Assembly: GCF_013423785.1 (NCBI RefSeq)
Contig: NZ_CP058952.1
Span: 2,879,665 to 2,943,664 of the forward strand
DNA from: Chitinibacter fontanus
GTDB lineage: Bacteria; Pseudomonadota; Gammaproteobacteria; Burkholderiales; Chitinibacteraceae
Reading direction: 5' to 3'
DNA length: 64,000 nucleotides
The notes under the pieces were generated by a model, which was not told the DNA's origin, ran no database searches, and saw nothing but the letters and a program-made list of their open reading frames with translations. A program made the position numbers and the translations under genes. Below are positions 44,534 through 53,744 of this stretch, in pieces (the stretch's first letter is position 1; every line of letters begins with the position of its first letter).

Positions 44534-45376
44534 ATGGATGCATATCCAGTATTTGATTTAGTCATGCCTGTTACGATGCAATATGTAGCTGATAATATGG
44601 GCGTTCAAACGCACAGTGGCACCTTAGAGCGTGTTGTAGACCCAGTTAAAGGTAATAAACCTGTATTTGAGTTTACGCATCAATATCGAAAAGCAGAGCG
44701 AAATGAGTTGGGCCGTGATAAATGGTGGGAAAGAAAACCAGAAAACCACTATGCATATTGGGTTTCATTTTATGTGCCAAAGAACTTTACATATTCACCA
44801 ACTAATACACCGCTCAATGCTGCATCATTTGTGAATGTAAGTAATGAAGAGACATTAGCAACACACTATATGGGGAATACTAGACAGCCTGGCAATCCAT
44901 TGTGGATTACACAATGGCACGCAAGTAAGTATGGTCCCCCACCGATCGGTTTAACACTTTATGGCTCTACAACACCAGGAAAGTTAACATTGGCGATTGA
45001 AGAGCATGTATCGCGATATAGTTATGTGAATTCACCCTTTCAAACTGAAATTAATTATGGGCAATGGTATTCCGTAAAATTATTAGCTAAATGGGAAAAA
45101 AATTATTATTCAGATGCGTTAAGTGCTGGCTACTGGGAGTTTTATTTGGATAATAAATTGGTTTTGAAGTACAGTGGGCAAACAATTCCGAATGCCGACA
45201 TATATGAGAACTTAGCACCAGCATATAAATTCGGAGTGTATACTCCCGCGTATAGAGATAGTTCGGCGGAAGCATTTAGAATACTTCATAAGGGGATAGT
45301 GATGGCTGCCGGACCAACGAAAGATATAGCTAATTTAAAATTAGTGCGAGTATTGGGTGCAAAAGGTGAACGCTAA
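44534..45376 (+). CDS. Heparin lyase I-like (polysaccharide lyase, jelly-roll) protein without signal peptide
   Basis: The 280-aa protein resembles the heparin-lyase-I/Polysacc_lyase jelly-roll family: HYAYWVSFYVPKNFTYSP, ITQWHASKYGPPPIGLTLYG, YGQWYSVKLLAKWEK, GYWEFYLDNKLVLKYSGQT and YKFGVYTP in order. Lyases in EPS operons trim or release polymer in the periplasm. Here the N-terminus (MDAYPVFDLVMP) has no signal peptide, and a stop (TGA 44525) blocks upstream extension, so export is unexplained. It starts just after epsI and overlaps the polymerase gene by about 20 bases. Confidence 0.72.
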   Translation: MDAYPVFDLVMPVTMQYVADNMGVQTHSGTLERVVDPVKGNKPVFEFTHQYRKAERNELGRDKWWERKPENHYAYWVSFYVPKNFTYSPTNTPLNAASFVNVSNEETLATHYMGNTRQPGNPLWITQWHASKYGPPPIGLTLYGSTTPGKLTLAIEEHVSRYSYVNSPFQTEINYGQWYSVKLLAKWEKNYYSDALSAGYWEFYLDNKLVLKYSGQTIPNADIYENLAPAYKFGVYTPAYRDSSAEAFRILHKGIVMAAGPTKDIANLKLVRVLGAKGER

Positions 45377-46892
45377 TCTTACAAAACATGGTCATGCTTT
45401 AATTCAAAAAATCGATTTATTCAGGAGTCATATTAATTATCCTGTGGCGATGATGTTTGTTTTGGCACTAATTTGTTCTGTATTTTCTGCAATTGCCATC
45501 GTTTTCAAGGCGGTTATGTTCTTGGTTCCTGCTATTATGTTAGCGGGCACCGTAGTATTCTTTTTGGTGTTAAAAAATAAAGAATTGTTTTTTTCACGTA
45601 GCTACTCTTGGCTTTTACTAGCAATTTTTTTTGGCAGTGTAATATCACAATTGCTCGCGCGCATGAGCCCGTTAGCCTTGCAGAATGTTACAGATCTGAT
45701 TTTATACACTTCAGCGATAGGCTTTGTATTTGCTGCCTGGCCGTATATTTCGCAATCAAAAGTATTATGTTTTGCTTTTTTGATATTAATTTTGATGTGG
45801 ATCTTGCAGCTTGCGTCAAGTTTGTATGGTCGTTCGGAGTGGTTTTCCGCGGTGTATCAATTTGGGTATAACTTGAAATGGCCGTTGATGTTCATTTCAG
45901 GTTTTGCAATTGTTTGGGATAGAAAATTAGAGAGCAAAGTATGGATTGTCTTGCTTGGGTTTTCGTTCGTGCTGCTTTTTTTTACAGTGCTACAAATTCT
46001 TGCGCCTAGTCTTTTGAATAACCTTTTCTCTTATTCAAATAACAGTTATGGTGGTGAAAGTAATCCATTTATTCCGCTCATAAAACGACTCGGTGGATTT
46101 TATACATTAAGCTCGAACACAGCTGCAGTGGCATCTGTTGGATTCATCTTTTTACTGGCTGGTTGGCTCAGGTACAGAAAAATCGTGTTTATATATGGGA
46201 TAGCTGCTTTTGGATTGGTTTTGATTTGTACTGGGCAAAGAAATGAATTAATGGCACTGATAATTAGTGTGGTTATATTTTTTTTACTTTATGTGCAGCG
46301 ACCAACTTGGCAAAAACTGCTGTTTTCAATACTCGGCTTGATTTTAGTAGGGTTAACAATTTACTTATTAGCAGATAAATTGCATTTAGATGAAGTACTG
46401 AGATTGTGGGGAATTACGGGTACGCTGTATCAGCTTACAGATCGTGTTGCTCTGACCGTGCATGGCTACGAAGTCGCTCAGCAATATTTCCCACTTGGTG
46501 CAGGTTTAGGAACCTATGGTGGTGTTGCGGCGATGAAGTTTGACCCGTCTTTGTACGATGATTTGGGCTTTGCTCGCTATTACTATTGGTATCGGCAGGG
46601 TTTGTTTTTAATGGATACCTACTGGCCGAATATTTATGCCGAAGGGGGGCTATTTGCAGCTTACGCTTTACTGCTCATTTTTGGCTTAATTCTGCTCTAT
46701 TCGTATCAGCTTAAAACACCAACGATACATGCAAAAGCGCACCGCGCAGCTGCGTTTTCTATTTTAATTTATATGTTACTAAATACTATTAGCTCAACGG
46801 TGATTACAGATCCCAAATTTTCGTGGATGGCATGGTTGAGTTTTGGTTGGGCGGCCTATTTATCCACGCCGGCAATTAAGAAGAATATTTAA
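45357..46892 (+). CDS. Wzy-like polysaccharide polymerase/O-antigen ligase family protein
   Basis: The 511-aa protein has about twelve hydrophobic helices and a long periplasmic loop (about 330-430) with FDPSLYDDLGFARYYYWYRQGLFLMDTYWPNIYAEGG, the layout of Wzy/WaaL proteins. It likely joins repeat units into the exopolysaccharide. Start choice is uncertain: GTG 45357 or GTG 45366, both overlapping the lyase-like gene. The sequence is clearly AT-richer than the proximal eps genes. Confidence 0.78.
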   Translation: MQKVNANLTKHGHALIQKIDLFRSHINYPVAMMFVLALICSVFSAIAIVFKAVMFLVPAIMLAGTVVFFLVLKNKELFFSRSYSWLLLAIFFGSVISQLLARMSPLALQNVTDLILYTSAIGFVFAAWPYISQSKVLCFAFLILILMWILQLASSLYGRSEWFSAVYQFGYNLKWPLMFISGFAIVWDRKLESKVWIVLLGFSFVLLFFTVLQILAPSLLNNLFSYSNNSYGGESNPFIPLIKRLGGFYTLSSNTAAVASVGFIFLLAGWLRYRKIVFIYGIAAFGLVLICTGQRNELMALIISVVIFFLLYVQRPTWQKLLFSILGLILVGLTIYLLADKLHLDEVLRLWGITGTLYQLTDRVALTVHGYEVAQQYFPLGAGLGTYGGVAAMKFDPSLYDDLGFARYYYWYRQGLFLMDTYWPNIYAEGGLFAAYALLLIFGLILLYSYQLKTPTIHAKAHRAAAFSILIYMLLNTISSTVITDPKFSWMAWLSFGWAAYLSTPAIKKNI

Positions 46893-46922
46893 TCCACATA
46901 TACATTATGTCAGTCGATTTCG

Positions 46923-48242
46923 ATGTCTAAAAAAAGAAACCTTAGTAATGTCATTTGGTATGCAAGTGAAAATCTTAGTACGATTTTCTTTGGTTTAGTC
47001 AGTGTTTTTTTTGTCGCTCGTTTTTTTGGTCCTGAAAATTTAGGACAATTAAGTTTAGTGCAGTCTACTTCAGCCTTGTTTATGTTTTTGGCGACATTGG
47101 GGCTAGACCATTTTATCGTACGTGATTTAGCTAAAGACCGTGATAATGGCCGATATATTGGCAGCGTGATGATGGCGCAGTTTTTGGGGTGGCTAGTTTA
47201 TTCGGCGTGTTTGATTTTGTGCTTGTACTGGATGGGTAAGCTCGAATCAATGCAAATGGTGATAATAGTATTATTTGTACTTCTTACTACTTTATTTACA
47301 CGGGCTACTTTAGGGAAGCTGTATTTTCAAGCAACGAATCAGCCACGTGCAATTGCTGCATCGGCCATGGTATCGCGCATCGGTGCGCTCATTTATTTAG
47401 GTTTGGCCATTTACCTAGGCTGGAGTTATGAATGGGTAATTGCTTATTTGCCATTGCAAGCACTGATCCAATGTGCGATGTTGTTTTGGCAATATCAGAA
47501 ATTAAGCTTAATCAGCTGGCGTGATTGGCAAGTTGATACACATCAAATGCTTCGAACTGTTAAAGAGGCAACGCCAGCGCTCCTGTCGGCAGCTATCTTT
47601 CCCATTTTCATGCAGTCGGATGTTTTAATTATTGCTCATTTAATCTCGAATCATGCAGCGGGGGTTTATTCTGCAGCATCAAAGCTGATTATCCAGTTTA
47701 ACTTTGTTGGCCCAATTATTACGATGACTTTTTATGCCGCCTTGGCGCAGCGTTTAGAGAACCATGTTGAATTTGCCCAAATGGTTGGCGGCATGATCAC
47801 GATTTTTTTTCTGCTTGCGTTTCCAGTGGCCTTAATCACAGCCATTTTCTCTGAGCAAATCATTGCTCTCTTGTATGGCGCCAAATTTACCGAGAGTGCT
47901 GAAGCTTTGCGGGTATTGGCTTGGGTGTGGCTATTTGTAATCCCTGCCTCCTTATACTCGCGACTGCTCATTATGCGTGGCCAGGCAAAATATGAATTAT
48001 TTAAATCGGTTGTTGTAGCAGTCACTAGCGTGTCACTTAATTTTGCTTTAATACCCCGGTTTGGCATTGTTGCAGCGGCGATGTCCTCTGTGATTTCGTA
48101 CGCAATCGCGGATTTTTTTATCTATGGAATATTCCCGGCGACTCGTGACGTGTTTTTTATCGCAGTTAAGTCAATATTAAATATTTTCATAATGCCTCAA
48201 AAGGCATGGCAATCTGTTATTTATGTCGTGAGTACAAAGTAA
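46923..48242 (+). CDS. Wzx-type oligosaccharide flippase
   Basis: The 439-aa protein has about twelve membrane helices. It begins with NVIWYASENLSTIFFGLVSVFFVARFFGPENLGQLSLVQS, the family's typical first helices, and has VRDLAKDRDNGRYIGS and MQSDVLIIAHLISNHAAGVYSAASKL. It should flip undecaprenyl-linked repeat units across the inner membrane for the Wzy-like polymerase encoded just upstream. Its stop codon overlaps the next start by one base. Confidence 0.88.
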   Translation: MSKKRNLSNVIWYASENLSTIFFGLVSVFFVARFFGPENLGQLSLVQSTSALFMFLATLGLDHFIVRDLAKDRDNGRYIGSVMMAQFLGWLVYSACLILCLYWMGKLESMQMVIIVLFVLLTTLFTRATLGKLYFQATNQPRAIAASAMVSRIGALIYLGLAIYLGWSYEWVIAYLPLQALIQCAMLFWQYQKLSLISWRDWQVDTHQMLRTVKEATPALLSAAIFPIFMQSDVLIIAHLISNHAAGVYSAASKLIIQFNFVGPIITMTFYAALAQRLENHVEFAQMVGGMITIFFLLAFPVALITAIFSEQIIALLYGAKFTESAEALRVLAWVWLFVIPASLYSRLLIMRGQAKYELFKSVVVAVTSVSLNFALIPRFGIVAAAMSSVISYAIADFFIYGIFPATRDVFFIAVKSILNIFIMPQKAWQSVIYVVSTK

Positions 48243-49192
48243 TGCCAATTACCCTCTCAATTATTGTTCCAATTTATAATGTTGAAAACTACATTGTTCA
48301 GTGTGTCGATTCATTATTGTCTGAAAAACCGGAAAATGTTGAGATTGTTTTAGTGAACGATGGAAGCAAAGATCAGAGTGTTGATTTAATTAAGGCTCAA
48401 TTCAATTCAGAACTTTTAATGGGTCGATTGATTTTATTAGAACAAGAAAATCAAGGCGTTAGCGTCGCAAGAAATACGGGGATAGCACATGCACATGGCG
48501 AGTATATAGGTTTTGTTGATGCCGATGATTTAATTCTACCAGGGTATTACTCATCGGTTTTGTCTGTGATCTCAATGAATAGTCCTGATATTGTTGAGAT
48601 AGGCTGGAAAACATTTTCTGAGGTTGCGGACATAGAATCTGCCGTTGAAAATTATGTTCATCCTAATTTTGGCATGCATCCTGCTGTTGATCTGCTTGAG
48701 GATGTTTTTGCTGCATCTATTTGGTATCCAGTTATTCGTTTTTTTAAAAAGACTTTATTGCATGGTCACTTCTTTCCTGTTGGTGTCCGATTTTGTGAGG
48801 ATTTGATTTTGTTGCATGTCTTGTATGAAAAGGCTGAAAATATATTTCAAATTAAAAATGCGCTTTATGCATATAGAATTAATGCTTTAGGTGCGACTAT
48901 GAATATGAGTGCGGCCTACGTTAAGCCACTGCAAGATCTCTATATTACATTGTTGCATCGAAAGGAACACCATGTGCAGCTTTTGAAAATAGCTGTTTTT
49001 TATGTTTTACACAGGTGTATGCAAAATACTAATACTTATTCAAAATTGGATAATAAAATTGAATCTGATTTGTTATTTATGCGTTTAAAGTTTTGGCGCT
49101 ACACTTCTGTTGGTGCTCGAAGGTTAAGAATATTTATGTTCCCATTGTTGTCTAATTTTATTTTTAATGTAAAACGTAAATTAATAAAGTAA
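48242..49192 (+). CDS. Family 2 glycosyltransferase
   Basis: The 316-aa protein starts PITLSIIVPIYNVENYIVQCVDSLL, followed by VEIVLVNDGSKDQSVD, GVSVARNTGIAHAHGEYIGFVDADD (nucleotide-sugar binding and DxD-type motif). This is a GT-A fold family 2 enzyme that adds one sugar to the lipid-linked repeat unit. The frame opens at 48206, but ATG 48242 begins the conserved strand and overlaps the flippase stop. Donor and acceptor are unknown. Low GC. Confidence 0.87.
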   Translation: MPITLSIIVPIYNVENYIVQCVDSLLSEKPENVEIVLVNDGSKDQSVDLIKAQFNSELLMGRLILLEQENQGVSVARNTGIAHAHGEYIGFVDADDLILPGYYSSVLSVISMNSPDIVEIGWKTFSEVADIESAVENYVHPNFGMHPAVDLLEDVFAASIWYPVIRFFKKTLLHGHFFPVGVRFCEDLILLHVLYEKAENIFQIKNALYAYRINALGATMNMSAAYVKPLQDLYITLLHRKEHHVQLLKIAVFYVLHRCMQNTNTYSKLDNKIESDLLFMRLKFWRYTSVGARRLRIFMFPLLSNFIFNVKRKLIK

Positions 49193-49210
49193 ATTTATAT
49201 TGGGCTGTGC

Positions 49211-50320
49211 ATGTCGCTTAAAGTGATTTTTAGAATTTCGGTGCTAGGTTTCGGTGGTGCAGAGCGTGTATTTTTATCGCTCGCTGAATATCTACATTGC
49301 CATCACAATTGCGAAATTATTTTTGTGGTTGACCGCTTAGCGGGTGAAAATGATGTTAATGCTCGGGCTTTAGGATTGCAAGTGATTTCGCTTGATGTTA
49401 ATCGTACGCTTCAATCAATTCTTCCATTTAAAAAAGTGTTAGAGTCCATCAAGCCAGACATTGTTCTGTCTGCGTACCCTGATACTAACGGTTCAGTTCT
49501 GATTGCTCGAATACTCAGCAAGCATAAGTGTCCAATTATTGTTAGTGAGCACGCTTCTATCAAACATCATTTTCAAGCAAGTAGTTTTCATAGAAGGCAA
49601 ATTGTTAACTTTATTGTTTCGTATCTATATTTATTAGCAAATGCTGTTGTTTGCGTCTCAAAAGGGCTTCAGTTCGAATTATCTGGTTTGATGAAGTCGA
49701 AAAGTAAGGTTAGAGCAATTTATAACCCGATACGTTACGCAAGTATGCAAGTTCAATTGTATAAACACGATAAAAAAACAGCAAATATATTGGCAGTGGG
49801 TCGTGTTGTCAAAGCAAAAGATTACATGACTTTGCTTATGGCATTTAAAAAATTAAAAACTGTAAATGCTAAGCTAACTATTTTAGGTGGGATTTCTGAT
49901 AAGTTAGAGAGTCAACTCCTAATTGACTTTGTTGCTGCTAATGATTTAAATGGTCGCGTGACATTTTCTGAGTATACAAATAACCCGGAAATTTTTTATC
50001 AAGAAGCCGATCTTTTCGTGCTCTCATCTGCGTGGGAAGGATTTGGAAATGTCATCGTTGAGGCAATGGCATTTGGCTTACCAATTGTCAGCACTGATTG
50101 TGACTCAGGTCCCGCTGAGATTCTCAAAAATGGTCAATTTGGAAGATTAGTGCCCGTTGGAGATGCAGAAGCAATGGCGTTGGCTATTGATGAGGTACTT
50201 AGCAATAATCCTTTTGATCCAAAATTGCAACGACAGCGTGCTGAAGATTTTTCAGTCCAAAAAATTGGGCTGGAATATTATAATTTGCTTGTTTCAACGG
50301 TGAATACATTTAATGCGTAA
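49211..50320 (+). CDS. Family 4 glycosyltransferase
   Basis: The 369-aa GT-B protein has the N-terminal GFGGAERVFLSLAEYL, IVSEHASIKHH, and VVCVSKGLQFEL. The C-terminal donor domain has ILAVGRVVKAKDYMTLLMAFKKL, then DLFVLSSAWEGFGNVIVEAMAFGLPIVSTDCDSGPAEIL, the E-x7-E retaining motif region. It likely extends the EPS repeat unit. Nearest relatives by pattern are GalNAc/Gal/glucosyl transferases, but the sugar cannot be read from the sequence. Confidence 0.87.
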   Translation: MSLKVIFRISVLGFGGAERVFLSLAEYLHCHHNCEIIFVVDRLAGENDVNARALGLQVISLDVNRTLQSILPFKKVLESIKPDIVLSAYPDTNGSVLIARILSKHKCPIIVSEHASIKHHFQASSFHRRQIVNFIVSYLYLLANAVVCVSKGLQFELSGLMKSKSKVRAIYNPIRYASMQVQLYKHDKKTANILAVGRVVKAKDYMTLLMAFKKLKTVNAKLTILGGISDKLESQLLIDFVAANDLNGRVTFSEYTNNPEIFYQEADLFVLSSAWEGFGNVIVEAMAFGLPIVSTDCDSGPAEILKNGQFGRLVPVGDAEAMALAIDEVLSNNPFDPKLQRQRAEDFSVQKIGLEYYNLLVSTVNTFNA

Positions 50321-50361
50321 CATTAATTGATATTATAGTCGATCTTAGGAATGGGGTATTG

Positions 50362-51431
50362 ATGACTCATATTGTCATGATTGGTACTGATTGGTCTGCC
50401 TTTGGAGGGATTACCGCAGTCATCAAAAGTTATAAAGACGGTGGATTATTTGATAAATGGCCGATTCGTTTTTTGGCAACATATCAGAATGATCGACTGA
50501 TTAACAAACTTCTGATGGCTTTACGTGCCTATATAGTTTTGTTTTTTTGGTTAGTAACAAGGCAAGTTGCAGTTGTGCATGCCCACTCGGCTTCTCGTGC
50601 GAGTTTTTGGCGAAAATCGGGCTTGTTGTGTTTAGCTCTTTTTTTTGGGGTAAAAACAATATTTCATTTGCACAGTGGTGAGTTCCCTGTGTTTTATCAT
50701 CGAGAATGTAAACCATGGCAGAAGCGCTATATTCGTTGGATTTTACGACAGGTTGATCAGGTTATTGTGTTGACAAGTAGCTGGGAAGAGACTGTGTTGA
50801 CTATTGAACCTAATTGCCGTGTTTACGCCTTGCCTAATCCAATTATGGCTTCAAAATTTGAAGCCACCCCAATCCCATTCAGAGTTTTATTTCTTGGGCG
50901 CTTACGGGAGAAGAAGGGGGTATATGATTTAATCGCATCTTGGAAAAGCATCGTGGATAAATACCCATTAGCACAATTAGTGTTGGCTGGTGATGGGGAT
51001 CAAAACCCGTTTTGGGATTTGGCTATTGAATTGGGTATTGAAAGGCAAATTGAAATGCCGGGTTGGATTGCCGGTGGTGATAAAGTGCTAGCATTGCGAA
51101 CCGCTGATATTTTTGTTTTGCCTTCTTATTTTGAAGGGCTGCCAGTGTGTATATTAGAAGCGATGGCGCAGGGGTTCCTGTAATTGCTAGTAAAGTAGGT
51201 GGAATTCCAGATATTTGTCGTGATGGTATCGATGGTTTGTTAATTGAACCTGGCGATGTAATCGGGTTATCTGCGGCCATTGATAAATTATTTGCTGATT
51301 CTACATTACGAAATCGGATTATACAGTCTGCGTTGGGTCGAATTAATACTGAATTTGTTATGGAGGTTGTTCTAGCAGATTTAGGTCGTATTTATAGTCA
51401 ATTGGGCGCAAAGCCAAAGAGTATTCAATGA
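50362..51431 (+). pseudogene. Family 4 glycosyltransferase interrupted by a one-base frameshift
   Basis: Two frames together give a normal GT4 protein of about 356 residues. The first part (50362 to about 51183) begins MTHIVMIGTDWSAFGGITAVIKSY and reaches FVLPSYFEGLPVCILEAMAQG; it then reads into a stop. The natural continuation VPVIASKVGGIPDICRDGIDGLLIEPGD is in the next frame and runs to 51431. The break lies at GGGG (51171-51174), where one extra G would restore the frame. It may be a real mutation, a slippery phase-variable tract or an assembly error. ATG 50362 is preferred over TTG 50359. The next gene overlaps its last four bases. Confidence 0.82.
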
Positions 51432-51913
51432 GTAAGAAAAAACGTGTTTTAGCGGTTGCGTCCGGTGGAGGGCATTGGGTGCAATTACTTCGCTTGCGAC
51501 CTGCTTTTGAGGGGTGTTTGGTTGAGTTTATGAGTACTAACGCGGGTTATGCAAAAGAAGTTGATGCACCTCTGCATGTCGTTACTGATGCTAATATGTG
51601 GAATAAATTTAAGTTGCTCCGTATGTTTTTGGATGTGCTGTGGGTAATGATTAAAGTTCGTCCCGACGTTGTAGTGACAACAGGAGCTGCACCTGGTTTT
51701 GCTGCAATATTGTTTGGCCGCATACTTGGTGCTAAAACAGTTTGGATTGATAGCATTGCAAATTCAGAAACACTTTCTAGTTCGGGCCAACAAGCTGGGC
51801 GCTTCGCACATGCTTGGCTGACTCAGTGGGAGCATTTAGCAAAACCAGAGGGTCCTCATTATTGGGGGGCGTATTATGATTTTCGCTACAGTAGGCACGC
51901 AATTGGCATTTGA
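51428..51913 (+). CDS. Alg14-like membrane subunit of a two-part glycosyltransferase
   Basis: The 161-aa protein is like Alg14/PssD: LAVASGGGHWVQLLRLRPAF at the N-terminus, VLWVMIKVRPDVVVTTGAAPGFAAILFGRILGAKTVWIDSIA in the middle. In this family the subunit anchors at the membrane and recruits the catalytic Alg13-like partner, encoded by the next gene. It overlaps both neighbours: four bases with the frameshifted GT4 gene and 38 bases with the Alg13-like gene. Likely role: addition of a sugar to the lipid-linked EPS unit. Confidence 0.85.
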   Translation: MSKKKRVLAVASGGGHWVQLLRLRPAFEGCLVEFMSTNAGYAKEVDAPLHVVTDANMWNKFKLLRMFLDVLWVMIKVRPDVVVTTGAAPGFAAILFGRILGAKTVWIDSIANSETLSSSGQQAGRFAHAWLTQWEHLAKPEGPHYWGAYYDFRYSRHAIGI

Positions 51914-52352
51914 TCGTATGATTAATGTGCTCAATGATTGGGCTGAGATCAATCCAAGTGAGAAAATTATCGCTCAGGTTGGTCCAAGCAATGCAATGTT
52001 TGATTATTTAAATTGCCACGATTTTTTACCGCCTGATTTATCAAACCAATATTTCAAAGATGCACGCATTATCGTAGCTCATGCAGGGATGGGCTCAGTT
52101 TTAACCGCGCTAAAATATCATAAGCCAATTATCATCTTCCCACGTAAAGCATCCTTAGGTGAGCATCGTAATGAGCATCAATTGGCAACTGCACGCTGGT
52201 TAGAAAAGAAAGCTTCAATATTTGTTGCATGGGATGAGGCTAAATTAATCGAGCTTTTAGATCGTAGTCACTCTTTGCTGTCTGGTGATGGGTTCACTGA
52301 ATATGCTAATGCTGATTTGATTGGTAATCTAGCAGAATTTATCAATAGCTAA
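51876..52352 (+). CDS. Alg13-like catalytic subunit of a two-part glycosyltransferase
   Basis: The 158-aa protein matches the GT28 C-terminal domain (Alg13/PssE type): MIFATVGTQLAFDRMINVLNDWA at the start and the donor-binding region IIVAHAGMGSVLTALKYHKPIIIFPRKASLGEHRNEHQLATA. It should bind the UDP-sugar and act with the Alg14-like subunit. Its start lies 38 bases inside the Alg14-like gene. In yeast the pair makes lipid-linked GlcNAc2; in bacterial EPS loci the sugar varies. Confidence 0.86.
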   Translation: MIFATVGTQLAFDRMINVLNDWAEINPSEKIIAQVGPSNAMFDYLNCHDFLPPDLSNQYFKDARIIVAHAGMGSVLTALKYHKPIIIFPRKASLGEHRNEHQLATARWLEKKASIFVAWDEAKLIELLDRSHSLLSGDGFTEYANADLIGNLAEFINS

Positions 52353-52439
52353 TTGTCTATTTAATGTTGTATTTGTTTTTGTTGATTTAGTCAATTGTAA
52401 TATCTCATAGTTTAATGTTTTTTACATCTGGGTGCTTTA

Positions 52440-53606
52440 ATGAAGATTACAATAGCTGGTACGGGATACGTTGGGCTTTCTAATGCAATTTTATTGGCAC
52501 AGCATAACACAGTGATTGCTTTGGATATTGATCAGGTTAAGGTTGATTTAATCAATAATAAGCAGAGCCCAATCATCGATACCGAAATTGAGTATTATCT
52601 AGCGAATAAGCGGCTTGATTTGATTGCTAGTACCGATAAGGTTTATGCTTACGCGGATGCTGATTTTGTCGTGATTGCTACGCCGACGGATTATGATGTT
52701 GAAACCAATTATTTTAATACCTGCTCAGTTGAATCCGTGATTCGTGATGTATTGCAATTTGCACCTAATGCAACGATGATTATCAAATCTACGATTCCGG
52801 TTGGCTTCACGGAGCGGATGCGTAAAGAGTTTGGCACACAAAATATTATTTTCTCTCCTGAGTTTTTGCGAGAAGGGAAGGCTTTGTACGATAATTTGCA
52901 TCCTTCGCGAATTGTCGTTGGTGATCAGACGCCTGCTGCAATTCAGTTCGCTCAGTTGTTGCAGCAAGGGGCAATCAAGCGCTACATTCCTGTTTTGCAT
53001 ACTGCATCCACTGAAGCAGAGGCGATTAAATTATTTGCTAATACCTACCTAGCCATGCGAGTAGCTTATTTTAATGAGCTCGATAGCTATGCAATTAGTC
53101 ATGGCCTGGATACGCGACAAATTATTGAAGGGGTTGGGCTCGATCCACGGATTGGCGATCATTATAATAATCCTTCATTTGGGTATGGCGGCTATTGCTT
53201 ACCAAAGGACACTAAGCAACTTTTAGCAAATTATCAGGAAGTTCCTAATAATATTATCCGTGCGATTGTTGATTCTAATACAACGCGTAAAGATTTTATT
53301 GCCAAAGAAATTTGGCGTAAAGATCCACGGGTGGTTGGTATTTATCGCTTAGTTATGAAAGCTGATTCTGATAATTTTCGTGCTTCAGCGATTCAGGGGG
53401 TTATGAAACGGCTTAAAGCCAAAGGGATCGAAGTCATTATTTTTGAGCCTGCGATGAAAGAAACAGAGTTTTTTAATTCCAAAGTGTATACCGATTTGGC
53501 TGAATTCAAAGCATTGTCCGATATTATTGTTTCTAATCGTTTGTCTGATGAACTTGATGATGTCAAGGATAAAGTATTTACCCGTGATTTATATGGTCGT
53601 GATTAG
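52440..53606 (+). CDS. ugd: UDP-glucose/nucleotide-sugar 6-dehydrogenase
   Basis: The 388-aa protein has the short E. coli-type Ugd length. It starts [20 protein letters not shown] (GxGxxG NAD site), has [37 protein letters not shown] and the catalytic cysteine Cys253 in [11 protein letters not shown]. It oxidises UDP-glucose to UDP-glucuronate, so the polymer may contain uronic acid. It is the last intact gene of the eps locus; scarred DNA follows. Confidence 0.93.
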   Translation: MKITIAGTGYVGLSNAILLAQHNTVIALDIDQVKVDLINNKQSPIIDTEIEYYLANKRLDLIASTDKVYAYADADFVVIATPTDYDVETNYFNTCSVESVIRDVLQFAPNATMIIKSTIPVGFTERMRKEFGTQNIIFSPEFLREGKALYDNLHPSRIVVGDQTPAAIQFAQLLQQGAIKRYIPVLHTASTEAEAIKLFANTYLAMRVAYFNELDSYAISHGLDTRQIIEGVGLDPRIGDHYNNPSFGYGGYCLPKDTKQLLANYQEVPNNIIRAIVDSNTTRKDFIAKEIWRKDPRVVGIYRLVMKADSDNFRASAIQGVMKRLKAKGIEVIIFEPAMKETEFFNSKVYTDLAEFKALSDIIVSNRLSDELDDVKDKVFTRDLYGRD

Positions 53607-53671
53607 TTTTTTAAAAATCCTTCTAATATTTTGAAAGAGTTAATATTTTAGAGAGTAACGTCGTATTTTCG

Positions 53672-53735
53672 TATAATCGCATTCGGGTTGCCGGAAGAAG
53701 GATTTGACGGCAACCCCCGCGTTTTTTGCGAGGTT
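53672..53735 (+). promoter_or_regulatory. Orphan TATAAT box and strong hairpin after ugd
   Basis: A TATAAT hexamer (53672-53677) is followed by a perfect 8-bp hairpin GGTTGCCG/CGGCAACC (53686-53693, 53708-53715) and then CGCGTTTTTTGCG. A good -35 box was not found. No gene lies directly downstream on this strand, only a transposase relic on the other. It may be a small RNA, a terminator of ugd or the leader of a lost gene. Confidence 0.3.
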
Positions 53736-53744
53736 GCAAATAGA

